A stretch of 48,112 bases of DNA from Tubiluchus corallicola (lineage: Eukaryota; Priapulida; Priapulimorpha; Priapulimorphida; Tubiluchidae): contig JAQGDQ010001308.1 in NCBI GenBank assembly GCA_030141605.1, positions 1-48,112 of the forward strand. The letters run 5' to 3'. Below the pieces are notes generated by a model. It did not search any database. It was given only the letters and a program-made list of their open reading frames with translations, and was not told the DNA's origin. This document shows, piece after piece, positions 1 through 10,769 of the stretch. How positions within the stretch are numbered: the stretch's first letter is position 1; every line of letters begins with the position of its first letter. Both the position numbers and the translations under genes were made by a program.

Positions 1-958
1 AGGCCAGAAGAACTAATTTACAAGAGGAAATCTCAAATTAGGACAGAACAATGAAAGACGAATATTTCTATGGGATTTCTGTTCTCCATCCACCCTTATT
101 CTCGGTTCGTGGTTGCTGACTTTTTCGGCTTGTCTCTGACATAAATGTGCTTTTGTGCGTCGGAAATTAGGATGGTCGGCGGCAGTTTTGGGCGAAAAAG
201 TAGAAAAAAGAACGAAACTCGTAATTACGCATTTTCCGAGGCGATGCATTGTTGCATGCGGCCGGGCTGTTTGCCGTAATTTTGGGACTTATCTTCGGTA
301 AATAACATCAAATGAGCAAACATGTCTAAGTGGGCTGGGAGAGGCTACCACCCAGGCTCGGGCACAGCTGCCCTCGGGGGGCGAAAATTGTAACCCATTG
401 TCTTGGGAAGGAGAGAAAAAGGCAGAACACTTTGGCAAAACAAACAGACGGAAACTGGGCGAGCCGAAATGGGCATATTTAGCAGTCGTAATTAAATTAT
501 TCGCGTTTGCACGTAACACGAGGAAACAGGCATAACAATAGGATAAGGAAATATCAGGCATTCAGCCGAGGTTTAGAATTGCGGCTAAGTAAGCTATTGT
601 GTGAATTCAAACGCTTCGTGTCAATACGAATGTGTGGATAACTTTTATGCAAAGCCTGGCAATATAATAACTCGGCTTCCTCGTCCATCGAAAATTCTAA
701 ATTGCTTTCACACGCTTTTTTCACGCTAAATTGCTTTCTGTTAAATTTATCTGCAAAAACTCGCCGACATGAATAAGTTATTTTCCCCCACTGGGCTTTT
801 GAAGATGCATTGCCATACGTTGAGGAGAAGCTTCGTCGTCTAAATGCAGAATGAATGCGCAAAATTGTATCTCTTTATCTCGCTTACTTTGCTTTGTGAA
901 GAACTAATAAAATATCCAATGGTTGGTGCACTTAGCTGCGCCCTCTTGAGTGAACGAT
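1..958. other. Single-copy DNA, no gene recognised
   Basis: Mixed-composition DNA with a few short open frames on the minus strand (78 to 102 codons). None has recognisable domains or convincing splice signals. I see no repeat structure apart from a short CT run just after it. It could be intergenic or part of a long intron. Confidence 0.5.
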
Positions 959-964
959 GCATAT

Positions 965-982
965 CTCTCTCTCTCTCTCTCT
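965..982. repeat. (CT)n microsatellite
   Basis: A pure CT dinucleotide run of about nine units. No function is inferred. Confidence 0.85.
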
Positions 983-1213
983 CAGCATTGAGTGAACTAT
1001 GCTTAGACTATGTAATGTTAATGCTGGCTTGCTTTTAGCAATTATTTGCCACAGTGCTTTCTTTGAATATTATATCTTATTTATGTAAAGAATAGATATC
1101 AGCATCATTCCGTAAAAACTATGTATTTGCAATCATGGAATAATATAAACTGAAATTATTTATCTATGTTATCACTAATAACAACTATCATTAATATATA
1201 TATATTATTATCC

Positions 1214-1466
1214 AATACAATACAATACAATGCAGTACAATAAGGCACAGTACAGTACAATGTAGTACAGTACAGTGCAGTGCAGTGCAGTACAATAAAG
1301 TACAGTACAGTACAGTACAGTATAGTACAGTACAGTAGAATGCAGTACAGTACAGGACAGTAGAATACAAAATACAATAAAATACAATACAATACAATAC
1401 AATACAATACAATACAATACAATACAATACAATACAATACAATACAATACAATATAGTACAATACA
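1214..1466. repeat. Pentanucleotide (AATAC)n / (AGTAC)n array
   Basis: About 250 bp made of five-base units that alternate between AATAC-type and AGTAC-type variants. The flanks are nearly pure AATAC and the centre is enriched in CAGTA variants. Open frames of 80 to 100 codons on the minus strand (Tyr-Cys-Ile-Val-Leu repeats) are a by-product of a stop-free unit and are not genes. Confidence 0.95.
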
Positions 1467-1597
1467 TACATTATTAACATCATTAATAACTAATTGCTTC
1501 TGTTCCCAATTCTTGTCATTATGAATTATTTCTGTTTTGTTTAAATTTGTATAAAAAAACTTAAGAAACCATTCTGTATTCCTTACATATACGTTTG

Positions 1598-1598
<1 letters not shown>

Positions 1599-1678
<80 letters not shown>
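1599..1678. repeat. (TA)n(TG)n compound microsatellite
   Basis: About 34 bp of pure TA directly followed by about 44 bp of pure TG. The sharp TA to TG transition is typical of animal dinucleotide microsatellites. Confidence 0.95.
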
Positions 1679-1679
<1 letters not shown>

Positions 1680-2465
1680 TTATGTATGTATATTTATTTA
1701 TTTATATTTATGTATATTTTATGTATTGTAACATTTAGTCTAATTTTATATAACTCTTTTATGTAAATCTGCAGTACTTCGATGCATGTATTAAATAAAT
1801 TTATCAAAATATGTAAATTTATCTGGTTATTAATAAACTATGTGTGATAAACATGAAGTACCCTAGGCAAAAGTGACAACCTTGATGCAATATTTCTTAA
1901 TTATTATATAGCAAGTTTAAATAACTGGAGATCTCATTGGAGACTTACACGTGTTTTTCAAAAATACAGAAATGGCGTAGTAACAGTATAAGAATTTCAG
2001 ACTACGGAATAGTAACAGAAATCATTGTAATATCAACATTTTTCTGTCAGAAATTAGTATTATATAATAGCTTGCTTTTCTTGTGTTTAATTTAATTGTA
2101 ATGCTGCCATATGTATAATATATATGTATATATATATATATATATAATAATGCTGCCATAATGTGCATTTTTGTAAGAAAATCACAATAATTAATTCATT
2201 AATTAATTAATGTGCATCATAAGGAAAATATAGTAAAAAAAATTGTGAAAATAATAAATTAAGACAACAGGCTGTCTGAATTGAGATGTTTATATGTAAA
2301 TTAATAATTTTTTATTCATTTAGTCATTGTGCAATATCTCATATCTGTAAAATATGTGAAAATTTTGCAAGAAGGATATAGGATAGTTTGCATGTTGTTA
2401 AGAATGAAAATGTTTTACTGAATAAGACTTTTCACAGTTTCGTTGTGTACACGTGCAGTTGCTGT
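1679..2465. other. AT-rich DNA without genes
   Basis: AT-rich sequence with a short TA run near 2120-2147 and a TTAA-rich run near 2190-2210. No open frame or structured element is recognised. Confidence 0.5.
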
Positions 2466-2771
2466 AGGTCAAAGGTTAAGCACAGCGCACCAACGCGTCT
2501 TAAGTACAACCGTCACGTGACATGTTGGTAAAGCAAAGTCGTCTGCCACGTCAGTTTGGTAACATCAGTTGTTTTACGTGGATTTTACTTAATTATGCAT
2601 TAGTCTGTGCTTAGAGTGATTTACTAGCAGGATCTTGCTTGGGAACAAGAAAAAATGAACTAGGTAAGGTTCTGGTTAGTTGTTAAAACTGTTGCTATTA
2701 AAACAGGAAGGGCTGTGATGCGTTGTCTGTTGTGCACAAATGCGTTGACTGGTCCACTTAACCTTTGACCT
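2466..2771. promoter_or_regulatory. Two inverted DR1-type nuclear-receptor-like sites
   Basis: AGGTCAAAGGTTAAG at 2466-2480 is matched by its perfect 15-base reverse complement at 2757-2771. Each copy has the direct-repeat-spaced-by-one layout (AGGTCA, one base, AGGTTA) bound by HNF4/RXR/COUP-type receptors. Between them lie a palindromic E-box TCACGTGA near 2513 and a donor-like ACTAG/GTAAGG near 2661. The sites are seen; regulatory function is inferred. A decayed inverted-repeat element could leave the same pattern. Confidence 0.35.
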
Positions 2772-3700
2772 TTGCACGACCAATGACTAGAATTGCAAAA
2801 GGGCTTATTGGTGCGACAATGGATTGTGTAAAACTGCTTATGTTATAAAATAGTATGCATTTTTTTGTATTTATTAACTATTGTCATGTTCGCAGATGCT
2901 GTATCAACGCGCATGTTTTCTCACGAAAGTAAGTAAAGTAAAAAAATTATTTTGCGTCTGAATGTTACAAAATAAACATAAACAAAAGCTAAAAACTAAA
3001 ATAAAGAACGAAAAGAGACGGGGTGGCGAAAAGACCAAGGGTTACCAAATCAACCATCCCTATCCAAACTGAAGAAAATTCAGTGACCTGTCAAGTAAGG
3101 TGTGTACAAATGAAAATAATCAGCAGCTTAACAAAATAAAAAATAAATGAGGCAACAAGTTCAAATGAGATTAAATTTAGAAACAGTAAATAAATTTGGC
3201 TGTGAGAAGAGGCAAGATTTAAATTAACAAACAAAGCGGAAAATTTAACTCAATCAAAAACAAAACTAATAATTACATATAAATCAAGAACTCAAACCAA
3301 CATAAAAAAGTGAAGCAATGTCAAGTCATGAGCAAATGTTGTGAAAGATTAACTTCTTATCTGAAATGAATCTGAATTCCAGTTTAAGCACTAATGTTTT
3401 TTTATCACGATTCACTTCAAATTTTCAGATTATTTCCATTACTTTTTTTTCTTTCACTGTGTGGGACAATCTAACAAGCCCTGCTTTTTGGTTGCCCGCA
3501 ACACATTTCGTGCATAGGTGAACAGTGTTTGAGGCTTTTCCTGTGCAGTATTTCTTATTTGTATTATATCCATTGTGGGCCCTTTCACTAGATATTGTAT
3601 ATGTAACCATTGTAAATGTGTAAGGTGAAATAAATGACTTATGACTTGTGAAATGCTGCCCATTCTGAAATGAAAGAGTTAAACCTGCTCTCTCAGCCTC
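2772..3700. other. AT-rich DNA, no gene recognised
   Basis: Mostly A-rich plus-strand sequence. Minus-strand open frames around 3425-3800 (69 and 124 codons) show no domain and only weak coding character. Confidence 0.45.
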
Positions 3701-4150
3701 GGTTTGCGTGTGTGTGAAGCGATCTCTCTCCACCGAGCCACTCCATGATATCAAACTCCACTTTTCATCTACGTGTGACAGCATTCGACGGGCTCTCATT
3801 TTGCCAGATTACAGCCTCTTAGTATTTAGCCGAGATGGAGTTTCGAGCCGTTGTGAAACTCTTTCCGTCGCCTCTCAGTGGTCTCTTCGCTACGTACTCA
3901 GCCGTTCACGGAGTATACTCGTCTGATTGCTGGAGTGTCGTACAGAACATGATAACACGGGTGCTGAAGCTGCCGTCCTGTCGATTATGTACGATCATTT
4001 GCAGCTTAATATCTCACGCAGATATTGCAATTCTTTAGACGGTTATTCGTGAGCATAAGCAAGAGGCGAATGCATATGCTGTGTGGAATTATCTTTTCAC
4101 ATACGCGCCTTTATTTCTCGCACGCAAGAGTCCTTAATAGTCTGCAAATT
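3701..4150. other. GC-richer single-copy island with a 67-codon ORF
   Basis: CpG content is higher than in the flanks. A plus-strand ORF at 3835-4038 starts with an ATG in good context (GCCGAGATGG) and encodes 67 residues beginning Met-Glu-Phe-Arg-Ala-Val. It resembles no family I know. The island may be a regulatory region, a small exon or chance. Confidence 0.3.
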
Positions 4151-4201
4151 AAAAATTGTTGATTAATCTATCTTATTTTATTTATCCGTGTTCTATATAT
4201 A

Positions 4202-4606
4202 CAGTAAATAGACAGTTTATTATGGTGTTTAGACAGTATTACAGTAGACAGTATTACAGTAGACAGTAAATAGACAGTATATTATGGTACTTAGACAGTA
4301 TTACAGTAGACAGTATTATAGACAGTAAATAGACAGTATATTATGGTGTTTAGACAGTATTACTGCAGACAGTATTATAGACAGTAAATAGGCAGTATAT
4401 TATGGTATTCAGACATTATTACAGTAGACAGTATTACAGTAGACAGTATTACAGTAGACAGTATTACAGTAGGCAGTATTACAGTAGACAGTAAATAGAC
4501 AGTATATTATGGTATTCAGACATTATTACAGTAGACAGTATTATAGGCAGTATATTATGGTATTTAAACAGTATTACAGTAGACAGTATTATAGACAGTA
4601 AGTAGT
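4202..4606. repeat. Minisatellite of AGACAGTATTACAGT-type units
   Basis: Irregular tandem array built from 15-base units (AGACAGTATTACAGT) mixed with longer variants containing AAATAGACAGTATATTATGG. Several units are only partly homogenised, so the array looks old or actively rearranging. Confidence 0.9.
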
Positions 4607-5247
4607 AAACGTGTGTGTAAATAATGTATAAAAATGAAATAATGGTCAGACGTGAGAAATGCAGAATATGTGAAATTGTAGAAGCACCACTGTAATGGCA
4701 GCTTGTTAACTGGAATCAGAATAGGTATTAAAAAACTAAAAAAGACATTTGAAAAAAGATGCCGAGTAAATTGCAATTTCGCTGCGTAAATAGGCAAAAA
4801 TAATCCTTAGCGTTGTTTAACTAAATTGTTTTTACTAGATTAAAGCTGTTTAGTCAATTTAAACAAAATGACATTTATTTTTGCGCTGTCTTATTGACTG
4901 TGAATTAGGTACTGCTAACATTTAAAACGTTCCAATGCTTCCGTGGATTCAGTTATTCTATTTAAACTTGATAGTAGCACCTTCGTGTGACATTATTTCT
5001 GCAAATTAGGAATTGCTAATCAATTTATCCTAATTTATCTATCCACATATCATATTTTTCTACTTTAATAAATTAAAATCTACAGGCAATAAATAGCAAA
5101 CAAAAAATGTGTAACAATTGAAAAAAGGCCGAAAGTTTGAAACAAATTTAATTTTAAGCAAATCCAACCTTTTATTACATGACGTATGTTTGAAATTAAG
5201 AAAGTATCTTTTCAATTTATACAGGTACTTCAAGGCCTTTATGTTTT
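4607..5247. other. AT-rich DNA without genes
   Basis: Low-complexity AT-rich sequence. A 77-codon minus-strand frame at 4564-4797 overlaps the end of the minisatellite and is not supported as a gene. Confidence 0.5.
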
Positions 5248-5697
5248 ATGTGAATGAAATAAAGACCACCCAAACCCGCCCTGCCTAAATACATTGTTTA
5301 GCATTTTTACATTTGGCAAATTAATTTCAAAGCTTTCATACTTTTTAAAAGCTTCAAAAGCTTTTTAGCAACTTTTTGAATAAGACAAAATTTATATTAA
5401 AAAACTTTAATTAACAATTGTTTAAGAACATTTCCAGACGTTTCGACAACATCTGGATATCATCATATTGTACCACTGATTATGACACCAGACTGCTGTC
5501 GAAATGTCTGGACGTCTTTCTAAACAGTTGTAAATTAAAGTTTTTTAATATAAATTTTGTTTTATTCAAAAAGTTGCTAAAAAGCTTTTGAAGCTTTTAA
5601 AAAGTATGAAAGCTTTGAAACTAATTTGCCAAATGTAACAATGCTAAACAATGTATTTAGGCAGGGCGGGTTTGGGTGGTCTTTATTTCATTCACAT
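5248..5697. mobile_element. Foldback element A, palindromic, ~450 bp
   Basis: The sequence from ATGTGAATGAAATAAAGACC at the left end is reverse-complemented at the right end (…CATTCACAT). Homology continues inward for about 200 bp per arm, including an AAGCTTTTTAG-rich segment, leaving about 40 bp of non-palindromic centre. There is no transposase ORF. The inner arms share a core (AAACTTTAATT, ACAGTTG, GAAACGTCTGG) with the element at 11688-12040. The arms carry a hammerhead-like motif, which suggests inverted copies of a Penelope/retrozyme-type repeat rather than a classical MITE. A clear target-site duplication is not visible. Confidence 0.75.
5476..5516 (+). ncRNA. Hammerhead-ribozyme-like motif (degenerate)
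   Basis: The order CTGATTA (consensus CTGATGA), a stem-forming segment ending GCTGTC, GAAA, then TGTCTGGAC followed by GTC matches the type I hammerhead plan: core box, stem II, GAAA, very short stem III, and NUH cleavage triplet. Relative to the ideal core it has a G to T change in the first box and an extra T before stem II, so it is probably inactive. Hammerheads of this short-stem type are known from Penelope-like elements and animal retrozymes. Assignment to that class is inference. Confidence 0.4.
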
Positions 5698-5699
5698 TA

Positions 5700-6344
5700 G
5701 TACATAAATGAGTGAGGACATTCGTTGATCATCTGATCATATTGTATAAGAGCTCTCGTTTAATTTGAAAATAATGGAATTAACAAAAACTCGGAGAGCT
5801 AATTAGAATTATGAAAAAATTCTCATCCGAGTTTTCAAGGACTTTCACCCCATACTTGATACGTGAAATTCAATGTGCAAAGAGCATTATTATCACTCAT
5901 CGCAATGGCTGCATCAAATATATTTATTAAAGCTTCGAGTGCATAACTCATTATGTTGAATTGCCCAAGAGGAGAGCCATAGCTGATGAACAGGGGGCAC
6001 TTATCCAGGCTTTGCAGAATAGATGAATAGCCAGGAACATCACTGGAGGTTTGTGTTTTTCGTATTCTCATTTCGTCATGCCAAGTGCATTATATGGGTG
6101 GATTTGATAAAGTGGTCGTCCATTATGGCGAGGCGTCTGCGCGGAGTTTCGACGTGACGTGGTCGCTAGAAGGTGCTGATAGCGGCGGGCTTTGATCCGT
6201 TGTAAGGTGCCCGCACGAAATCGACCGCCTCCCTCGTCGTGACGTTTTTCTGCCACGGCTTAATCCGCTTTGATACGGTGTTGATTACGAAACCTGCTGA
6301 ATTATTAATTTCCGGCAAGAGAAGAACACAACTCGTTCACCACA
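5700..6344. other. Single-copy DNA with weak minus-strand ORFs
   Basis: The right part (about 6060-6340) is GC- and CpG-richer. Two adjoining minus-strand frames (5835-6071, 78 codons; 6068-6256, 62 codons) overlap by four bases but show no recognisable domain. No gene call is made. Confidence 0.3.
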
Positions 6345-6458
6345 ATGGCGACGGTGAAAAAGGGCACTCCTGTTTGGAGTTTTTTCGAGAATCGAAATGG
6401 AGGAAATTTTTGCCGGTGTTTGAAGAGATTCGTTAACCCCAGATTATTTGCTGATTAG
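6345..6458 (+). pseudogene. Short ORF resembling a broken BED-type zinc finger
   Basis: An ATG in strong context (CACCACAATGG) opens a 37-codon frame beginning Met-Ala-Thr-Val-Lys-Lys-Gly-Thr-Pro-Val-Trp-Ser-Phe-Phe, with Cys-Arg-Cys about nine residues later. The Val-Trp-x-Phe-Phe then cysteine-pair layout recalls the start of BED zinc fingers, which sit at the N-terminus of hAT transposases and their domesticated relatives. The cysteines are one residue too close, there are no His residues, and the frame stops early. It would be a truncated, frameshifted remnant if real. Chance similarity is quite possible. Confidence 0.2.
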
Positions 6459-6540
6459 TTGTGAATTTAGTTGATAAGATCCTTTCCCAGGAAAATAAAT
6501 GATGCTCTCGTCATATCTTATTTAATATTAGTTTTTGTAA

Positions 6541-7023
6541 TATAGGTTTTACATGTCAAATGTAGAATTGCGTTAACTCAAATGTAGATTTAGGTAATTC
6601 ATATGTGTCTTGGTAACTCAAATGTAGATTTAGGTAATTCAAATGTGTCTTGGTAACTCAAATGTAGACTTAGGTAGTTCAAATGTGTTAACAATGGTTT
6701 TCAACAAATCTTAAGCGTTTTTAGTAAGTCAAATGTAGACACATGTCAAGTCAAATGTGACATTGGTATCTCAAATGTGGACAGGTGGTAAAGTTTAAGG
6801 ATGTTAAATTTAATCTTCTTTAATTTCAATTTAATAATTGCTCCTAAGTTAAAATAACAACATTATAGGCCTACTAATAGATGCACTATCTGTAATTTAT
6901 CTTTTTCTAATTTGCACTTAAATAACTTAATTACTGATTTATTCAAAGTATTGCATCTACATTTGACTTACCTAAGTCACATTTGAACTTTCCTGGGTCT
7001 ACATTTGACGTGTAAAACCTATA
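6541..7023. mobile_element. MITE-like element with 25-bp terminal inverted repeats
   Basis: The left end TATAGGTTTTACATGTCAAA and the right end (…TGTAAAACCTATA) are reverse complements over 25 bp with one mismatch. The outermost TA on each side could be a TA target duplication, as made by Tc1/mariner-type transposases. The interior carries short imperfect repeats of CAAATGTAGA and GGTAACTCAAATGT in the left half and their complement (CACATTTGA) in the right half. No transposase is encoded, so it would be non-autonomous. Confidence 0.65.
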
Positions 7024-7257
7024 GTGTCTATCACACCTCAAGAGTATTTTACATTACACTGATTTTTTCTAATTCTGAGTCTTATTTTGTGCTTTGGTAA
7101 GAACCCAGATGAAGATTGAATGTAACGAAAGCTACTCAACAAACTAAAATCTAATTTATAATTGAGCCAAGTCTTTGGACAGGATTGATTGTGGTTAATT
7201 CTAAATTTTGTTAAATTAGAATCAAATTATCCATATTTAGCAAATAAATGTAACTAC

Positions 7258-7870
7258 ACCAAAATGGACTTTATTGCCAACAAACTGTTCATTGTCAAGG
7301 CATCTAAAACAAAGAAATTTACAGAATTTAGAAACCACATCGGAATACATTTCACTAGTTAGCAAGCCGAAAGATATATGATACAACATTATATAGATAA
7401 TTTAACAATTTACCTTATAGATTACATATCTTAATTGGTATGAAACTATGCTACACTCCACAAACAAACAGTAGTTAGACAGCCAAAAGATATATGATAT
7501 AACATTATATAGATAATTTAACAATTTACCTTGCAGATTACATATCTTAATTGGTATGAAACTATGCTACACTCCACAAACAAACGGTAGTTAGACAGCC
7601 AAAAGATATATGATATAACATTATATAGATAATTTAACAATTTACCTTACAGATTGCGTATACGTATCTTGATTGGTATGAACCTATGCTACACTTGATA
7701 TAGCATAGTGCAGCATAGTTTCATACCAATCAAGATATGTAATCATCTTTTGACTATCTAACTAAATTGTATTTCGATGTTGTTTCCAAGTTCTGGTAAA
7801 TTTCTTTGTTTTAGATGCCTTGACAATGAACAGTTTGTTCGAAACAGGTCAGTAATAAATTCCATTTTAA
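7258..7870. mobile_element. Palindromic element C with a 116-bp internal triplication
   Basis: The left end contains AACAAACTGTTCATTGTCAA and the right end its exact complement (TTGACAATGAACAGTTTGTT). The palindrome extends outward, with ATGGACTTTATTG on the left matching CAGTAATAAATTCCATT on the right apart from a small deletion. The left arm contains three copies of a 116-bp unit (TACCTTATAGATTAC and variants at 7411, 7527 and 7643). Partial copies occur at 20262-20527 and 47709-47775, so this is a dispersed family. No protein is encoded. Confidence 0.75.
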
Positions 7871-8049
7871 AATTGAATCAGTTTGAAAAACTGAAATCAG
7901 CATACAGAGCAAGCTTTAGTATTAACATGATTGTTTTGTGAAATTGTCATAGTGGTATTATTGCATGAAATAATTAAAAAAGTAAATATAAATAATTATA
8001 ACACACATTGTAATAACGCATTTGTGATAAATTGCTACAATAAAAAGAC

Positions 8050-8300
8050 AACAGAAAAACAATTTAATCTTAAATATTATCAACACTGCAATAGATCAAC
8101 AACAGAAAATCAATTTAATCTTAAATATTATCAACACTGCAATAAATAAACAGCAGAAAAACAATTTAATCTTAAATATTTTCAACACCGCAATGAATAA
8201 ACAACAGAAAAACAATTTAATCTTAAATATTGTCAACACTGCAATAAATAAACAGCAGAAAAACAATTTAATCTTAAACATTGTCAACACCACCATTTCC
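8050..8300. repeat. 51-bp minisatellite, five copies
   Basis: Unit of 51 bp containing AACAGCAGAAAAACAATTTA and CTTAAATATTATCAACACTG. Because 51 is divisible by three and the unit is stop-free on the minus strand, a 17-residue peptide repeat (Phe-Lys-Ile-Lys-Leu-Phe-Phe-Cys-Cys) appears open. I treat this as a by-product. Confidence 0.9.
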
Positions 8301-9450
8301 TGTATTAGGTAAATCATTGTATTACAATATACACTACACTAAGCTTGCAATTGTGCAATACGCCATTTTCTCATTACCCCAATTATGCACATTCCCACTT
8401 CTGCAAACTCACCCATGCTAATATGGCCAACTTTCTTTAGAAGCAATTAGATAATATCTCCAGCATCCGCTGTTAATTTGCACGGATGCTAAGAAGATTT
8501 GTTACGGCGCGTAGCTGTGTCATGCATATGAGCTTAACGTAATCACGTGATTTGACTGGTTATGTCTTGTCATTATCAGCTGAGTATTTATTATGCTCCG
8601 AGGGAGAATGCATCTTAATGAGACGATATAAAAAATGTAAGGTTCAATTTAAATTCATTCAGAGATTGCTAAATTATGCACATACATCGATTCTGATTTC
8701 AGCTGTAGTCATTTTTTGCTCATGTATAATACGTAAATTTAGTATGTATATATAATATATAATATAACTAATATAAATCTATAGTTTGGTATAATTAAGT
8801 TCCTAGTTTACATAACTGTTGCCTTGCATGATAAATATAATGTAAATGTATGTTCAAGTATCTTGCTATAGTGCAAATAAACTTTTAAATTAAATAATTC
8901 TTGAAATAATTATTATTTTACAAATTTTTTTACTCAACAGAAATCTGTGGTGTTTTATCATTAGGCATTTTTGGCACCATTTAACAGTTTTGGAGCTGAT
9001 AGTTTATTATGTAATGTTCATTGTTGGATAGTTTATTATGTAATGTTCATTGTTTGTAATTGTCTTATAGCTCTACAACAAATTCACATGCTACACAGTC
9101 ATACTACTATTCTAGATATATGTTGTAGGTTTTCGTAACACAATTCATGTCAAAGTATTATTAATTTTTTAGGATTAGGATTTTTTTCTGTATAATTTTT
9201 AACAAGTAGGGTTGTACATTACCATTGCTCCAAAAATTTGGCAGTTCCTAAAAAAGTATTTGTACTGAAGTACAGTTATATCGTAGCATTTTTCTATTTG
9301 TGCCCTTTTTAAATAATAGTTGTAAAGCCTTTATTAATAAAATATCTAAATTCGGTTTTCCCATCAAACCATCAAATCTTTACCAAAACTAATCTGTCCT
9401 TTAAATTTACTGACTGACTTTGGTAATAGTCATTAACAGGTTTTATCTCT
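8301..9450. other. AT-rich DNA, no gene recognised
   Basis: Moderately AT-rich sequence with a palindromic E-box TCACGTGA near 8543 and a 67-codon plus-strand frame at 8552-8755 without recognisable features. A short direct duplication (GATAGTTTATTATGTAATGT) occurs near 8998 and 9028. Confidence 0.45.
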
Positions 9451-10290
9451 TTGTATCCTTGGCTTATTGTTTCAACTGCCTGTGTGCTTGGCTCATTGTT
9501 TTAACTGTCTGTGTCCTTGGCTCATTGTTTTAACTGCCTGTGTCCTTGGCTCATTGTTTTAACTGCCTGTGTCCTTGGCTCATTGTTTTAACTGCCTGTG
9601 TCCTTGGCTTATTGTTTTAACTGCCTGTGTGCTTGGCTCATTGTTTTAACTGTCTGTGTCCTTGGCTCATTGTTTTAACTGCCTGTGTCCTTGGCTCATT
9701 GTTTTAACTGTCTGTGTCCTTGGTTCATTGCTTTAACTGCCTGTGTACTTGGCTCATTGTTTTAACTGCCTGTGTTCTTGGCTCATTGTTTTAACTGCCT
9801 GTGTTCTTGGCTCATTGTTTTAACTGTCTGTGCCTTGGTTCATTGTTTCAACTGCCTGTGTGCTTGGCTCATTGTTTTAACTGCCTGTGTGCTTGGCTCA
9901 TTGTTTTAACTGTCTGTGTCCTTGGCTCATTGTTTCAACTGCCTGTGTACTTGGCTCATTGTTTTAACTGCCTGTGTCCTTGGCTCATTGTTTTAACTGT
10001 CTGTGTCCTTGGCTCATTGTTTCAACTGCCTGTGTCCTTGGTTCATTGTTTTAACTGCCTGTGTTTTTGGTTCATTGTTTCAACTGTCTGTGTCCTTGGT
10101 TCATTGTTTCAACTGCCTGTGTGCTTGGCTCATTGTTTTAACTGCCTGTGTGCTTGGCTCATTGTTTTAACTGTCTGTGTCCTTGGCTCATTGTTTCAAC
10201 TGCCTGTGTTCTTGGCTTATTGTTTCAACTGCCTGTGTCCTTGGCTAATTGTTTTAACTGCCTGTGTTCTTGGTTCATTGTTTTAACTGT
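9451..10290. repeat. 29-bp minisatellite, about 29 copies
   Basis: Unit TGTCCTTGGCTCATTGTTTT followed by AACTGCCTG, 29 bp, with substitutions (GTC/GTG/GTT, CTC/TTC, TTT/TTC) and one shortened unit near 9831. The period is not a multiple of three, so three units give an 87-bp, 29-residue translated cycle. One frame stays open for 161 codons (Leu-Ala-His-Cys-Phe-Asn-Cys-Leu-Cys). No start context, splice sites or conservation signal supports translation. Confidence 0.95.
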
Positions 10291-10769
10291 TAAACTCTCA
10301 ATTTATTATCATCATTTGTTATCATTTAAAATAATAGATTTGCTGATGATATAACGTATAATGTAATTCGCAACAGATCTTATTTAGTTTCCATTGCGTG
10401 GCTGACGAATTGATTTCTAGAGAATCAGTGAAACATGGCAAAATCCATACAATGTTCTTATAGACTGTATGTCTATTTTTAGCATAATATTAGTGCACCA
10501 TCGACTTGCAAAAAATTCAACATTTTACAAAAATACATGCAGAATTCTATTTCTGGTGATTGCTAAGTTACTAAACAAGAGCTGCTAAAATATTTATTCA
10601 TTTGAGAATGCTTTAGCTACCTTACCTCTATAAGAACCTTGATATTCTCAAATATTTTAGAATATGTATATTAAAAAACTTGTTTGGTGTATTATTTACT
10701 ATAGCACTGCACTTTTACTGTAAGTTATCCATTGTATTGTATTCTATTTAAATGAGGCTTTCTGACTCT
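10291..10769. other. AT-rich spacer between two minisatellites
   Basis: No open frame, inverted repeat or regulatory cluster is recognised. Confidence 0.5.

Noticed and set aside
1156-1483. Three overlapping minus-strand ORFs with Tyr-Cys-Ile-Val-Leu repeats
   Set aside because: Pure by-product of the pentanucleotide array, where any frame is stop-free.
5835-6256. Two-gene minus-strand operon-like pair overlapping by four bases
   Set aside because: Overlapping ATG/stop is a bacterial feature. Here the DNA is from an animal, the frames are short and neither product is recognisable.
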